Shown here: positions 8,352 to 16,726 of the stretch, piece by piece
Position numbering within the stretch: position 1 is the first letter of the stretch
Layout of the letters: every line of letters begins with the position of its first letter
Assembly: GCF_963575615.1 (NCBI RefSeq)
Contig: NZ_CAUYTL010000011.1
Location: 1-64,000 of the forward strand
Direction of reading: 5' to 3'
DNA length: 64,000 nucleotides
DNA from: Listeria_A hofi
GTDB taxonomy: Bacteria; Bacillota; Bacilli; Lactobacillales; Listeriaceae
Position numbers and translations under genes: made by a program
Notes under the pieces: model-generated
Told to the model about the DNA's origin: nothing
Seen by the model: only the letters and a program-made list of their open reading frames with translations
Database searches by the model: none

Positions 8352-11300
8352 TTAATTCGTATCTTTTCTTCGTGTTGTCGTCATAAATACGATACTACCG
8401 CTGATAAAGATTACTCCCAGTAAAAGAAGCAGAGAAGTATTGCTGTCACCGGTTGCTGGTAATGCTTCTGTTGGCGTTACTTTTACAGGGCTTTCATCCG
8501 TTTTATTGACAGGTACATTCGTTTCTTTTTTCGGTGGTACTGTTGTTGCATTACCGCCTACTTGTCCTGATGGTATCGTTGGTTTGACTGGTTTTGTAAT
8601 TTCTCCACCACCTGGTGCCGGCGCAGCTGCGGTCAACGTGATTTGAACAGGTTTCGTTGTCGCCACTCTACTGCGCACCTCACTTGTGAGTTGGACTGTT
8701 CCTTCATAAACGCCTGCTTTTGGAGCCTCCCAATCCAGATTTGTTACAGCGAGTGTGATATCCAAATCATGTTGCTCCGCGTCGCCTTCCAATTGATAAT
8801 ATCCACGAGCTGCTAGTTTTTGTAACAAATACAACTCTTTTTCACTTTGTCCAGGTTGCGCCATGAGTTCAGCAACTGGTAATGTGATTTTATCTAAACT
8901 CTCAAGCTTATTTTCTCGGGGTATCACTTCGAAAATAGCCTCTATTTTATGACTAGTTGCTAGTGATTCAAATGTATACGTGCTTCCTGAGAGCGTTACA
9001 GCTTTTCCATCTACTAGTACTTGTTGCAAGCGATATCCAGTATCTGCCCTCACCGTATAACTAGGTTTTTCGCCAACTGCATACGTTTGTTTGCCACTCG
9101 GTGTAATCGTTCCACCAACACCGGCCGAAGCTTCAATTTCAAAAGTTTCCGTGCCATTTTTCAAAACGAGCGTGGATAGCGCGCCTACTTTTACAGTACT
9201 CGTCTCGGCGGTTAAATCTGTCGTTGTTTCGCCAATTCTAGCCCAGTATTTATTCGCTGGAATCGCAATTTCTTTCTCTGCTTTATTCACATTGAAAGCA
9301 ACAACATATGATGTATCGCCATCTTTTAATTCGTATGCTACTATGCTGTCATCTTGCTTGATAATCTTCATTTTTTGATTAATATCAGCATAATTGGTGA
9401 GTCGGAAAAGTGGCTCGGAATTTCGCAACTGCATCACCGCTTCAATCTCTTGAACCGAATCGATGTTTTCTGCATATCGTTCCCAATCTAGCTTATTGAT
9501 AGCATCACTCGACTGGTAACTATTCTCATCCTGATCTTTCGTTCTGAAAAATTCTTGTCCGGCATGAATAAACGGCACACCCTGTGATAGTAGCACCATG
9601 CTCGTTGCCATTTTTTGCATTTTCTTTTTATCCTGCTCAGAGTCAGTTGGATTTGAGTACGCCAATTTATCCCAAAGTGTCAAATTATCATGCGCCTCAG
9701 CGTACTGAATTACTTGGCTAGGTTGCGTGAAATCATAAATTCCTTGGCCTTGATCGCGAAGACTTCCTGCTAACATATTTTTCGCGATAAGTGATTCTTT
9801 CCCTGCGGCACCATTCACAAAGCCAGGCTCTGATTCGTGTCCACCCCATGTGCTTCCCTTGATTGCATCACGAATCGAGTCATTAAAATGTGCTATTTCT
9901 GGCATTTTAGAGGCATTTTTTTGGTTGGCTTTAGCATCACTTGCAAGCGGTGTTCCCAGATCCCAGCCTTCGCCAAGCACGATAATCGATGGATCAATTT
10001 TATTCAATTCTGCTTTAATCGCGTTCATTGTATCGACATCATGAATTCCCATCAAGTCAAAACGGAAACCATCCATGTGATATTCTTTCGCCCAATAAGC
10101 GACACTATCAACCATGTATTTCCGCATCATTGCACGCTCAGAAGCAGTATCATTGCCAACACCTGTGCCGTTCGCAAGCTTGCCATCATCACCATATCGA
10201 AAATAATAGCCCGGAACCGTTTTTTCGAAAGAATGCGCCCCTGCGTCAAATACATGATTATATACAACGTCCATAATAACACGCAAACCGTTGCTATGAA
10301 GCCCTTGCACCATCTGTTTTGCCTCTTGAATCCGCGTCACAGGATTGTATGGGTTCGTGCTATAGCTACCTTCTGGGACGTTATAGTTTTTCGGATCATA
10401 ACCCCAGTTATACGGTAGCGCGCCCAATTGTTCCGAAGCGTTATTGTGATTTTCCTCATTCAACGATGCATAATCAAACATCGGCAAAATTTGAACGTGC
10501 GTGATGCCCATTTTTTTTAGATAGTCGATTCCAGTTGCATCACCACCTGCCGTCTTCGTCCCTTCTTGAATCACACCTAAATATTTCCCTTTGTTCACCG
10601 TATCTTTATTGGCAATCGAGAAATCCCGAATGTGCATTTCATAAATAATCGCATCAGTCGGATTCGTAAACGCTGGCATCCGATTTGTCTCCCAATTTGC
10701 TGGAACCATGACTGCCGGATCTAAAATAACCGAACGATTCCCATTCGCCGTTGCAGCTTTCGCATATGGATCTTGAGACACCGTTTTCTTGCCATCCGCA
10801 AAAACTAAATCATACGTATAGGCTGTACCGGAAGGGAGTTTTGCCGCGAATTCCCAGATTCCTTGTGCTTTTGGTGTCATATCATAGCTCTGTGCTACCG
10901 GACTGTTCGGCAAATTATCCTGATATGTCGTCAACTTCACACTTGCGGCTGTCGGAGCCCATAAACGCCATACACTCTGATCAGCACCATATGTTGCTCC
11001 CAACGGTTCCGCGCCCGTGTAAGCATATTTTGCATCAAATGCTTGGTTCCGAACGATGCTCGTCGTATCCACAAGCTTCTCGCCAAATCCATCCGTCTTC
11101 ACCGTCAAGGCAACTTGAATCGGCAAATCCTGCATCGTTTCAATATAGAAAACCGATGAATTCGTGGCATCTCGTCTAATATTCGAAATCGTAACCGCGT
11201 TTCCATCCTCCGTAAGCGTCACATCCGCCATCAAGTCAAGCGGCGTTGCATCACGATTCAGTGTCACCTTCACTTCCTTGAACCCTGTCAAACTTGCCGT

Positions 11301-12179
11301 TTTTATCTGCTTCGTCGCATCCGCAAAGTTTGGATTACGGTAGCCTGTCTTATCCCCACTTACAATCCAAACCTCCGCTTTGCCATCATCTGTGAACAGA
11401 TAAACAAAACGATCGTCCTCCGTCCCGTCCTTCTCCCAATTACCATTCGCATTATTCGCAATAATAAATCCTAAATTCGACAAACTTGCCCCACTAGAAG
11501 CGTTAAAAGTCGCCTTCACCGATTGCCAATCACCGTCCGCTTGACCATCTGCAAAATTAATCGTTTGCGTTCCAGTTGCGCCATCCGCCCATGAATGCAC
11601 AAACCAATTCGTATAATCATTATCATCACGATGATAATAAAATGTCACTTCTAAATTCTCATGACTTGGTAAGACCGCCAAATTCGCTGGTTTTGTAGCA
11701 ATAGCTTCCTCACCATAATTTAGCCAAACCTCAGTAATTCCTTCTTTTGTAGAAATATAACGATCACTGCTAATATCACGATCGCCACCCCAACCAGAAC
11801 CATTTTTAATCAAAAATCCGAGTTCCGATTGCACGCCATCTACGTCCAGAATCGCTACTTTCGAATAGTCACCATACGCATTCGTGTCCTCAAAAACAAC
11901 CTCATGCCCAGCAACCCCATCGTTATTCCACACCCACATTTGCCATGCTTTGCTCGCTTGGTCTTTTGGATTGTAATGAACAATGACTTTCGTTTTACTC
12001 TCCCTATTTTCCGATAACGCACTGTCATTCACCGAATTAGCTAACTTCGCTTGCTGTGCCACATCTGGCTTCGGTGCTACTGTTTCCTCTGCAAAACCTT
12101 GAATCCCCAATCCAAAACTCTGTATAGCAAAGATAGCAATCATGATGGAGACTAGATACTTACGCCACATTTTCTTCAA
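8352..12179 (-). CDS. Cell-wall-anchored pullulanase (GH13) with LPATGD
   Basis: Secreted alpha-glucan debranching enzyme, 1275 aa. Order: signal peptide (to about residue 31), two CBM41-type pullulanase-associated domains (about 60-160 and 170-280), further beta domains including a CBM48-like one (about 385-490), and a GH13 barrel. Catalytic-region motifs are YNWGYDP (about 590), DVVYNH (637), GFRFDLMG with the nucleophile Asp (708), GEGWD with the acid Glu (737) and AEAHDN. An InlB-B-like repeat (GVGGTITPSGKQTYAVGE) and a threonine/proline-rich stalk follow, then LPATGD (about 1240), a membrane anchor and a basic tail. TTG at 12179 was chosen because AAAGGGG precedes it by 8 bases. A cre site at the promoter implies CcpA repression. 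Confidence 0.93.
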   Translation of the reverse strand: MKKMWRKYLVSIMIAIFAIQSFGLGIQGFAEETVAPKPDVAQQAKLANSVNDSALSENRESKTKVIVHYNPKDQASKAWQMWVWNNDGVAGHEVVFEDTNAYGDYSKVAILDVDGVQSELGFLIKNGSGWGGDRDISSDRYISTKEGITEVWLNYGEEAIATKPANLAVLPSHENLEVTFYYHRDDNDYTNWFVHSWADGATGTQTINFADGQADGDWQSVKATFNASSGASLSNLGFIIANNANGNWEKDGTEDDRFVYLFTDDGKAEVWIVSGDKTGYRNPNFADATKQIKTASLTGFKEVKVTLNRDATPLDLMADVTLTEDGNAVTISNIRRDATNSSVFYIETMQDLPIQVALTVKTDGFGEKLVDTTSIVRNQAFDAKYAYTGAEPLGATYGADQSVWRLWAPTAASVKLTTYQDNLPNSPVAQSYDMTPKAQGIWEFAAKLPSGTAYTYDLVFADGKKTVSQDPYAKAATANGNRSVILDPAVMVPANWETNRMPAFTNPTDAIIYEMHIRDFSIANKDTVNKGKYLGVIQEGTKTAGGDATGIDYLKKMGITHVQILPMFDYASLNEENHNNASEQLGALPYNWGYDPKNYNVPEGSYSTNPYNPVTRIQEAKQMVQGLHSNGLRVIMDVVYNHVFDAGAHSFEKTVPGYYFRYGDDGKLANGTGVGNDTASERAMMRKYMVDSVAYWAKEYHMDGFRFDLMGIHDVDTMNAIKAELNKIDPSIIVLGEGWDLGTPLASDAKANQKNASKMPEIAHFNDSIRDAIKGSTWGGHESEPGFVNGAAGKESLIAKNMLAGSLRDQGQGIYDFTQPSQVIQYAEAHDNLTLWDKLAYSNPTDSEQDKKKMQKMATSMVLLSQGVPFIHAGQEFFRTKDQDENSYQSSDAINKLDWERYAENIDSVQEIEAVMQLRNSEPLFRLTNYADINQKMKIIKQDDSIVAYELKDGDTSYVVAFNVNKAEKEIAIPANKYWARIGETTTDLTAETSTVKVGALSTLVLKNGTETFEIEASAGVGGTITPSGKQTYAVGEKPSYTVRADTGYRLQQVLVDGKAVTLSGSTYTFESLATSHKIEAIFEVIPRENKLESLDKITLPVAELMAQPGQSEKELYLLQKLAARGYYQLEGDAEQHDLDITLAVTNLDWEAPKAGVYEGTVQLTSEVRSRVATTKPVQITLTAAAPAPGGGEITKPVKPTIPSGQVGGNATTVPPKKETNVPVNKTDESPVKVTPTEALPATGDSNTSLLLLLGVIFISGSIVFMTTTRRKDTN

Positions 12180-12204
12180 ATCCCTAACCCCTTTTCTATT
12201 TATT

Positions 12205-12218
12205 AGAAAGCGCTTACT
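12205..12218 (-). promoter_or_regulatory. cre site (CcpA) at the pullulanase promoter
   Basis: The 14-mer AGAAAGCGCTTACT matches the catabolite-response consensus TGWNANCGNTNWCA at 12 of 14 positions. It lies just downstream of the -10 box, where CcpA binding represses transcription. Confidence 0.7.
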
Positions 12219-12226
12219 CAACCTAA

Positions 12227-12256
12227 AGTATAATCAAGCTCGACTGGTTAAATCAA
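12227..12256 (-). promoter_or_regulatory. Sigma-A-type promoter of the pullulanase gene
   Basis: Minus-strand TTGATT (12251-12256), 18-base spacer, TATACT (12227-12232). Confidence 0.7.
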
Positions 12257-12323
12257 CCTAAATTTAACTGTTAACGATAACAAGTTGTAAAATCGCTATA
12301 TATATCAGATTTTTCTTCATTCC

Positions 12324-12378
12324 TAATAAAAATAGCTGGATACAGCAATCATAGCGATTACCATACCCAGCTATTTTT
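12324..12378 (-). terminator. Terminator of the flotillin operon
   Basis: AAATAGCTGG / CCAGCTATTT stem with a long internal loop and a TTTTTATTAGG tail on the minus strand. Confidence 0.75.
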
Positions 12379-13948
12379 AATCCTCTTCTACCTTATTGCC
12401 TGTTGCTTCCACTTCTGTAACTTCTACAGGCTTCTGCGATTTCACAGCATCCGTCAGATCCTCAATGCTTCCTTTTACATTCCCTTTACCTGAAAAATTC
12501 TCAAGCAATTCACGGATATCGAGCCCTGTCGTTGCTTTCAAGCTTTCTTGTGCTGTCGCCATCAAATTCGTCGCATAACCGCTAACCTTATTCGCGCCAC
12601 CATTGCTTTCACTACTACCAGTATCCACAACTGTAATCGTATCAATATTCCCCATCGGAGCCGCCACTTGTTTTGCGTACTCAGGAAGCATACTCACGAT
12701 CATATCAAGCATCGCAGCCTGGCCATACAACTCGTATGCTTCGGCAATTTTACGTTTCGCTTCTGCTTCGGCAAGACCTTGTAGCTTGATAACCTCGGCC
12801 TCGGCTGTACCTTGCGCACGCTCTGCCTCAGCTTTTGCGATACCTTGTACTCGCACTTGCTCGGCTTCGGCTTTTGCTAGCGTTTCGATTCTGTATTGGT
12901 TCGCTTCTGCTTCCGCGTACTCTTGACTCTTACGGGCTGCTGCTGCTTGCTCAATCGAATAACGATCCGCATCTGCTTTTTTCTTCACTTCGGCATCATA
13001 TTGACGCTCACGGCGCTTAATTTCACGTTCTTCCAATTCAATTTGCTTCTCACGCTCAATGATTTGAACTTGCATTTGCTGCTCCACAACTTCTTGTTTA
13101 GAGCGTGCCGATTCCAAGTCATACGCCTGATCGGCAATCGCTTTCGCCGATTCTTGCTCGCTACGATATTCCGCGACTTTCAACTGGTTTTGCTTTTCTG
13201 CCTCAGCAATCTCTGTTTTACGCTCCAGCTCCGCACGTGTCGCCTCTTTCTCTGCTTCGGCACGTCTCATCCGCGTTTCTTTTGTCGCTTCTGCTTCGGC
13301 AACATCCGCATCACGCTTCACCTGTGCAATTCGTGGCTTACCTAAAGCATCCAAGTATCCATTGTTATCGCGCACTTCTTTTAGCGTAAATGATACGATA
13401 ATAAGTCCCATTTTTGACAAATCTTGCGTTGCGACACCTTGCACTTCTTGGGAAAATTTATCTCGATTTTTATATATTTCTTCCACGGTCATCGAGCCCA
13501 GAATCGCACGCAAATGCCCTTCCACAACCTCGATTGCCTCATTTTCACGTTCTTGTGTTGTTTTTCCTAAAAATTGTTCGGCAGCTGTCGCAATTTCTGA
13601 AATCGAGCCACCAATTTTGATAATCGCTGTTCCGTCTGCCGTTACTGGAACACCTTGCTCCGTATAAATTTCTGGCGTCCGTACTTCTAGCTTGCTCGAT
13701 AGTAAACTAAGTGGTGAAGACTGCTGGAACACCGGCATAACAAACGTACCACCACCGCGTACAATTTTCACCCGCTTGCCGCCCTCATCAACGAACACAT
13801 TTTTACCACCTAGATAACTCCCTGAAACAATCAACGCTTCATCCGGCCCGACTGTCTTATATTTCGTAATAAATACGATCAAAAACAGTAATAAAATAGC
13901 GACCGCAATAATCACAATCATCGTCATACCATTTGTCAGTAACTCCAT
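12377..13948 (-). CDS. floT: Flotillin-like membrane scaffold protein
   Basis: Flotillin (YuaG/FloT type), 523 aa. One N-terminal membrane segment (about residues 8-27) is followed by an SPFH/band-7 domain (about 30-215). A long Glu/Ala-rich coiled coil comes next (about 215-400, many AEAEA and AEKEA repeats), then a flotillin C-terminal region. Flotillins organise fluid membrane microdomains. AGGAGG lies 10 bases before the ATG. The gene follows an NfeD-like gene by 47 bases in the same direction, the conserved yuaF-yuaG arrangement. Confidence 0.95.
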   Translation of the reverse strand: MELLTNGMTMIVIIAVAILLLFLIVFITKYKTVGPDEALIVSGSYLGGKNVFVDEGGKRVKIVRGGGTFVMPVFQQSSPLSLLSSKLEVRTPEIYTEQGVPVTADGTAIIKIGGSISEIATAAEQFLGKTTQERENEAIEVVEGHLRAILGSMTVEEIYKNRDKFSQEVQGVATQDLSKMGLIIVSFTLKEVRDNNGYLDALGKPRIAQVKRDADVAEAEATKETRMRRAEAEKEATRAELERKTEIAEAEKQNQLKVAEYRSEQESAKAIADQAYDLESARSKQEVVEQQMQVQIIEREKQIELEEREIKRRERQYDAEVKKKADADRYSIEQAAAARKSQEYAEAEANQYRIETLAKAEAEQVRVQGIAKAEAERAQGTAEAEVIKLQGLAEAEAKRKIAEAYELYGQAAMLDMIVSMLPEYAKQVAAPMGNIDTITVVDTGSSESNGGANKVSGYATNLMATAQESLKATTGLDIRELLENFSGKGNVKGSIEDLTDAVKSQKPVEVTEVEATGNKVEED

Positions 13949-13995
13949 TTTAGTAATTCCTCCTCGTCGTCTCTGTTTTTAAAACTAGGCTCTCT

Positions 13996-14538
13996 TTACT
14001 TCAAAAATGGTTCATACGGCACAACCGTCACAAAAGAATCCGTGGCATCAATTATTAATACCGTTTCATCTCGTCCGATTGGCTCATTCTCATCACTTTT
14101 GGCAGCTTTGGAAATATTACCAGCATTCATTTCGATAATTACCTCACCAAAACCATCTTTTGGAACAGGCGTAATCACTTTTGCTATTTTCCCCTCTAAA
14201 TCCTTCGTCTCATACGCAATCGAGTCGCTCTTTTTCGAAAGCGGTAAAAGAATTCCAAAATAAAGAATCGATGAAAAAGCAACCCCAACCACAATCGCCG
14301 CAATCAAAATCGTAGTACTGGAAAAAGACGTAAATCGCTCACCACAATACCCCGTTGCCGCTGCAAATCCCATGAAATAAAGTAAAACAGAACCTGGAAT
14401 TGGTAGTAAATCCAATACGAAGCTGATAAGTCCCACAGAAAATATAAGCGCTGTCAAAATATCGATTAAAATAATTATTCCGACAACAACCAACACCGTG
14501 AAATAAACCGTCTCGATTGGGTATCCAAATAGTGTCAT
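13996..14538 (-). CDS. NfeD-like membrane protein, flotillin partner
   Basis: Membrane protein of 180 aa with four hydrophobic segments (about 8-27, 33-56, 75-98 and further) and a C-terminal soluble OB-fold-like region (about 115-180, GKIAKVITPVPKDGFGEVII). This is the short NfeD form that travels with flotillins (YuaF in Bacillus). An upstream in-frame ATG at 14544 is too close to GGAGG; the ATG at 14538 has a 7-base gap. It is first in the flotillin operon. Confidence 0.88.
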   Translation of the reverse strand: MTLFGYPIETVYFTVLVVVGIIILIDILTALIFSVGLISFVLDLLPIPGSVLLYFMGFAAATGYCGERFTSFSSTTILIAAIVVGVAFSSILYFGILLPLSKKSDSIAYETKDLEGKIAKVITPVPKDGFGEVIIEMNAGNISKAAKSDENEPIGRDETVLIIDATDSFVTVVPYEPFLK

Positions 14539-14565
14539 TATCATACCTCCATTCCACTACGAGAA

Positions 14566-14645
14566 CATTAGCCTCATTACTATTGTACCAAATTCCCCAC
14601 TAACTCACAAGCAGCTCGAGAAACGCTTGTGAATTAGTGGGGAAT
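14566..14645 (-). promoter_or_regulatory. Probable nfeD-floT promoter with a 21-bp inverted repeat
   Basis: Minus-strand TTGTGA, 17-base spacer, TACAAT, about 40 bases upstream of nfeD. The -35 box sits in one arm of a 21-bp inverted repeat (14592-14612 / 14625-14645, one mismatch, 12-base loop). The hairpin has no T-run and so is not an obvious terminator. It could be an operator or the edge of the neighbouring repeat element. Confidence 0.5.
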
Positions 14646-15055
14646 CACAGAATATGACTCAGCGTGTCGACAAACGCTCATTGTTGGGGCTATTCGAAGT
14701 GATGCTGAGTTAGAGCCCCAATATGCAGGAGAGCAAAGCGAGCCTGTAATCCTTTCTGTTAAAAACTCCGTTCCAGTGCTCTTCTACACTGCGTTTCGCA
14801 TAACTTCTCACATGGTCGGGGATAAGACTCCCTCTCTGTTTTCAGTCAACGTACGCAAGGAAGCTCCACGCTGGTACTCGCTTTTGCCTAGAAACTAAGC
14901 TTGAAGGACGGCAGACAAATGAAATTTCTCTGCATATTGGAGGACTAACTCATTTCATGTCGAAGAACTCCAACAACACGCTGAGGTTTTGCGGAAAATC
15001 ATGTGAGGTAGTTTTTCTACAGTCTGTAAGACTTTCACTATTTTTCGGCTTTTAA
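14646..15055. repeat. Gene-free structured repeat region
   Basis: About 400 bases without a supported gene. Two related segments sit in inverted orientation. One reads on the minus strand from 14729 to about 14655 and the other on the plus strand from 14931 to about 14985. Each contains TGCATATTGG, a stem, a loop with TAACTCA and TCGAA, then CCAACAA and an outer CAGCGTG or CACGCTG. Two similar copies occur at 54239-54360. The bases between (14750-14930) show no open frame or recognised family. It looks like a small non-autonomous element or structured RNA locus. Confidence 0.6.
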
Positions 15056-15529
15056 TTATAACAAGGATTCTATTTGTTCTTTCATGCTCATTGGGCTGTC
15101 TTTTGGTGCATAGCGTTCAACTACATTGCCATCGCGATCTAGTAAAAACTTGGTGAAATTCCATTTGATTCCGCCACCTAGCAGTCCTTTTTTTTGCTTT
15201 GTCAATATGTCAAATACGGGATTAATATCGGAGCCACGCACTTTTGATTTCGCAAAAAGCGGAAAAGTCACGCCGTAATTAATTTTGCAAAATTCCTCTA
15301 TTTCGCCCGATGTGTCTAGTTCCTGATTCATGAAACTGTCTGATGGGAACCCCAAAACCGTAAATCCTTTATCTTTATATTCTTGATAGAGTTTCTCTAA
15401 TTCTTCATACTGTGGTGTGAAACCGCATTTGCTCGCTGTGTTTACGACAATCATAACATCACCTTTATACTGATCTAGTGATACTGTTTCGCCGTGTAGT
15501 GTCTCTTGCTCTAATTCAAAAATAGACAT
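15056..15529 (-). CDS. Glutathione peroxidase-family thiol peroxidase
   Basis: Gpx-family peroxidase, 157 aa, cytosolic. The peroxidatic Cys is in NTASKCGFTPQY (about residue 36), a probable resolving Cys is in EEFCKINYGVTFP, and the Trp/Asn of the catalytic tetrad are in IKWNFTKF. The usual FPCNQFxxQE segment reads FPSDSFMNQE here, so the position normally holding the tetrad Gln is Ser. AGGAGGAGA precedes the ATG. It starts 12 bases after the M42 peptidase stop, so the two are probably co-transcribed. Bacterial members usually take electrons from thioredoxin rather than glutathione. Confidence 0.88.
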   Translation of the reverse strand: MSIFELEQETLHGETVSLDQYKGDVMIVVNTASKCGFTPQYEELEKLYQEYKDKGFTVLGFPSDSFMNQELDTSGEIEEFCKINYGVTFPLFAKSKVRGSDINPVFDILTKQKKGLLGGGIKWNFTKFLLDRDGNVVERYAPKDSPMSMKEQIESLL

Positions 15530-15541
15530 ATTCTTCTCCTC

Positions 15542-16594
15542 CTATTTCACCATTTTAGAAAATAAATACGCGTGTACTAATTTCTCTGTATGATATAAAG
15601 AATCTCGGTGCGTCCGTTCATATGCATGACTTGCATCGATTCCTGGGCCAATCAAACCGTGCACAATATCAAACCCAGCCTTAATTGCAGCACTTGCATC
15701 AGAACTATAGAATGGATAAATATCGACTTTATAATCAATCTCATTCTCTTTACAAAGTTGCACAAGATTTTTTCGTAAACCGTAATGATAAGGGCCACTT
15801 CCATCTTTTGCACAAATCGAAACGGTATACTCATCTGATGTTTGTCCATCACCAAGCGCGCCCATATCAATTGCCAAATACTCGATGGTCTCAACAGGAA
15901 TATTAGAATTCCCGCCGTAGCCAATTTCTTCATTGTTAGAAATTAAAAAATTCGTCGTATATGGTAATTCTGCGCTATCTTCTTGCAGCTTTTTCAGTAA
16001 ACGGAGCAAAATAGCAACACTCGCTTTATCATCTAAATGGCGCGATTTAATAAATTCCTCGTTAATGATTTCCACGCGTGGATCGAGTGACACAAAATCC
16101 CCAACGCCGATTCCCAGTTTAGCAACATCTTCTGGGTTAAAAACTTTCGCATCCAGCCGAATCTCTATATTTTTTGCATCACGTGGCGCCGTTCCAGCAT
16201 CTTGATATACGTGAACTGACGTTTGATGCATCAAAATAGTTCCTGTATATTGCTTGCCATCACTCGTTTCAATCAGACAGTATTCTCCTTCAATAGCATT
16301 AAAACGGTAACCTCCAATTAAGTTAATCGCCAAGCGCCCGTCTGGTTTCACCTGCTTTACCATCGCTCCTAATGTATCCACATGTGCTGTCAACATCCGT
16401 TGCTTCGTTGTATCTTTCCCTGGAACACTAACTAACAAGGCGCCTTTATGATTTCTTTCACTCGCAATTCCTGCCTCTTTCAAGTAATCTTCCACAAAAG
16501 CAAGTACCTGTTCTGTATTTCCTGTCGGGCTCGGTATCATTGTCAACTGCTTGATTAGCTCCATTGTCTCTAATGTATTCGGTTCAAACGCCAT
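15542..16594 (-). CDS. M42 family metallo-aminopeptidase
   Basis: M42 (FrvX/CelM-like) aminopeptidase, 350 aa. The metal ligands are visible: AHVDTLG (His/Asp, about 70), HLDDKAS (Asp, about 183), NNEEIGYGG (Glu/Glu, about 218), AIDMG, and a late His in RTHRDSLYH. Members form dodecameric shells that trim peptides in the cytosol. AGGAGG precedes the ATG. A TATAAT -10 box lies at 16630-16635 on the minus strand. It is followed by the gpx gene. Confidence 0.92.
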   Translation of the reverse strand: MAFEPNTLETMELIKQLTMIPSPTGNTEQVLAFVEDYLKEAGIASERNHKGALLVSVPGKDTTKQRMLTAHVDTLGAMVKQVKPDGRLAINLIGGYRFNAIEGEYCLIETSDGKQYTGTILMHQTSVHVYQDAGTAPRDAKNIEIRLDAKVFNPEDVAKLGIGVGDFVSLDPRVEIINEEFIKSRHLDDKASVAILLRLLKKLQEDSAELPYTTNFLISNNEEIGYGGNSNIPVETIEYLAIDMGALGDGQTSDEYTVSICAKDGSGPYHYGLRKNLVQLCKENEIDYKVDIYPFYSSDASAAIKAGFDIVHGLIGPGIDASHAYERTHRDSLYHTEKLVHAYLFSKMVK

Positions 16595-16685
16595 TCTTCA
16601 ATTCCTCCTAACACTTTCTTCTCTTGTCCATTATACCCCTTTTTCAAATTAATGACGGCTATCTTGCTTTTTTCGATTTGACTTA

Positions 16686-16694
16686 TGTTATAAT
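16686..16694 (+). promoter_or_regulatory. Extended -10 promoter of the MFS exporter gene
   Basis: TGTTATAAT, a TGnTATAAT extended -10 element about 33 bases before the ATG. The -35 region is weak. Confidence 0.55.
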
Positions 16695-16726
16695 TTTATT
16701 GATGTGTGAAAGGAGTTTTTATTGAA

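Noticed and set aside
12396..13667. Several plus-strand frames opposite flotillin
   Set aside because: They are shadows of the Glu/Ala-rich coiled-coil codons on the minus strand.
14592..14645. 21-bp inverted repeat as a terminator
   Set aside because: No T-run follows on either strand and it overlaps the probable nfeD promoter.
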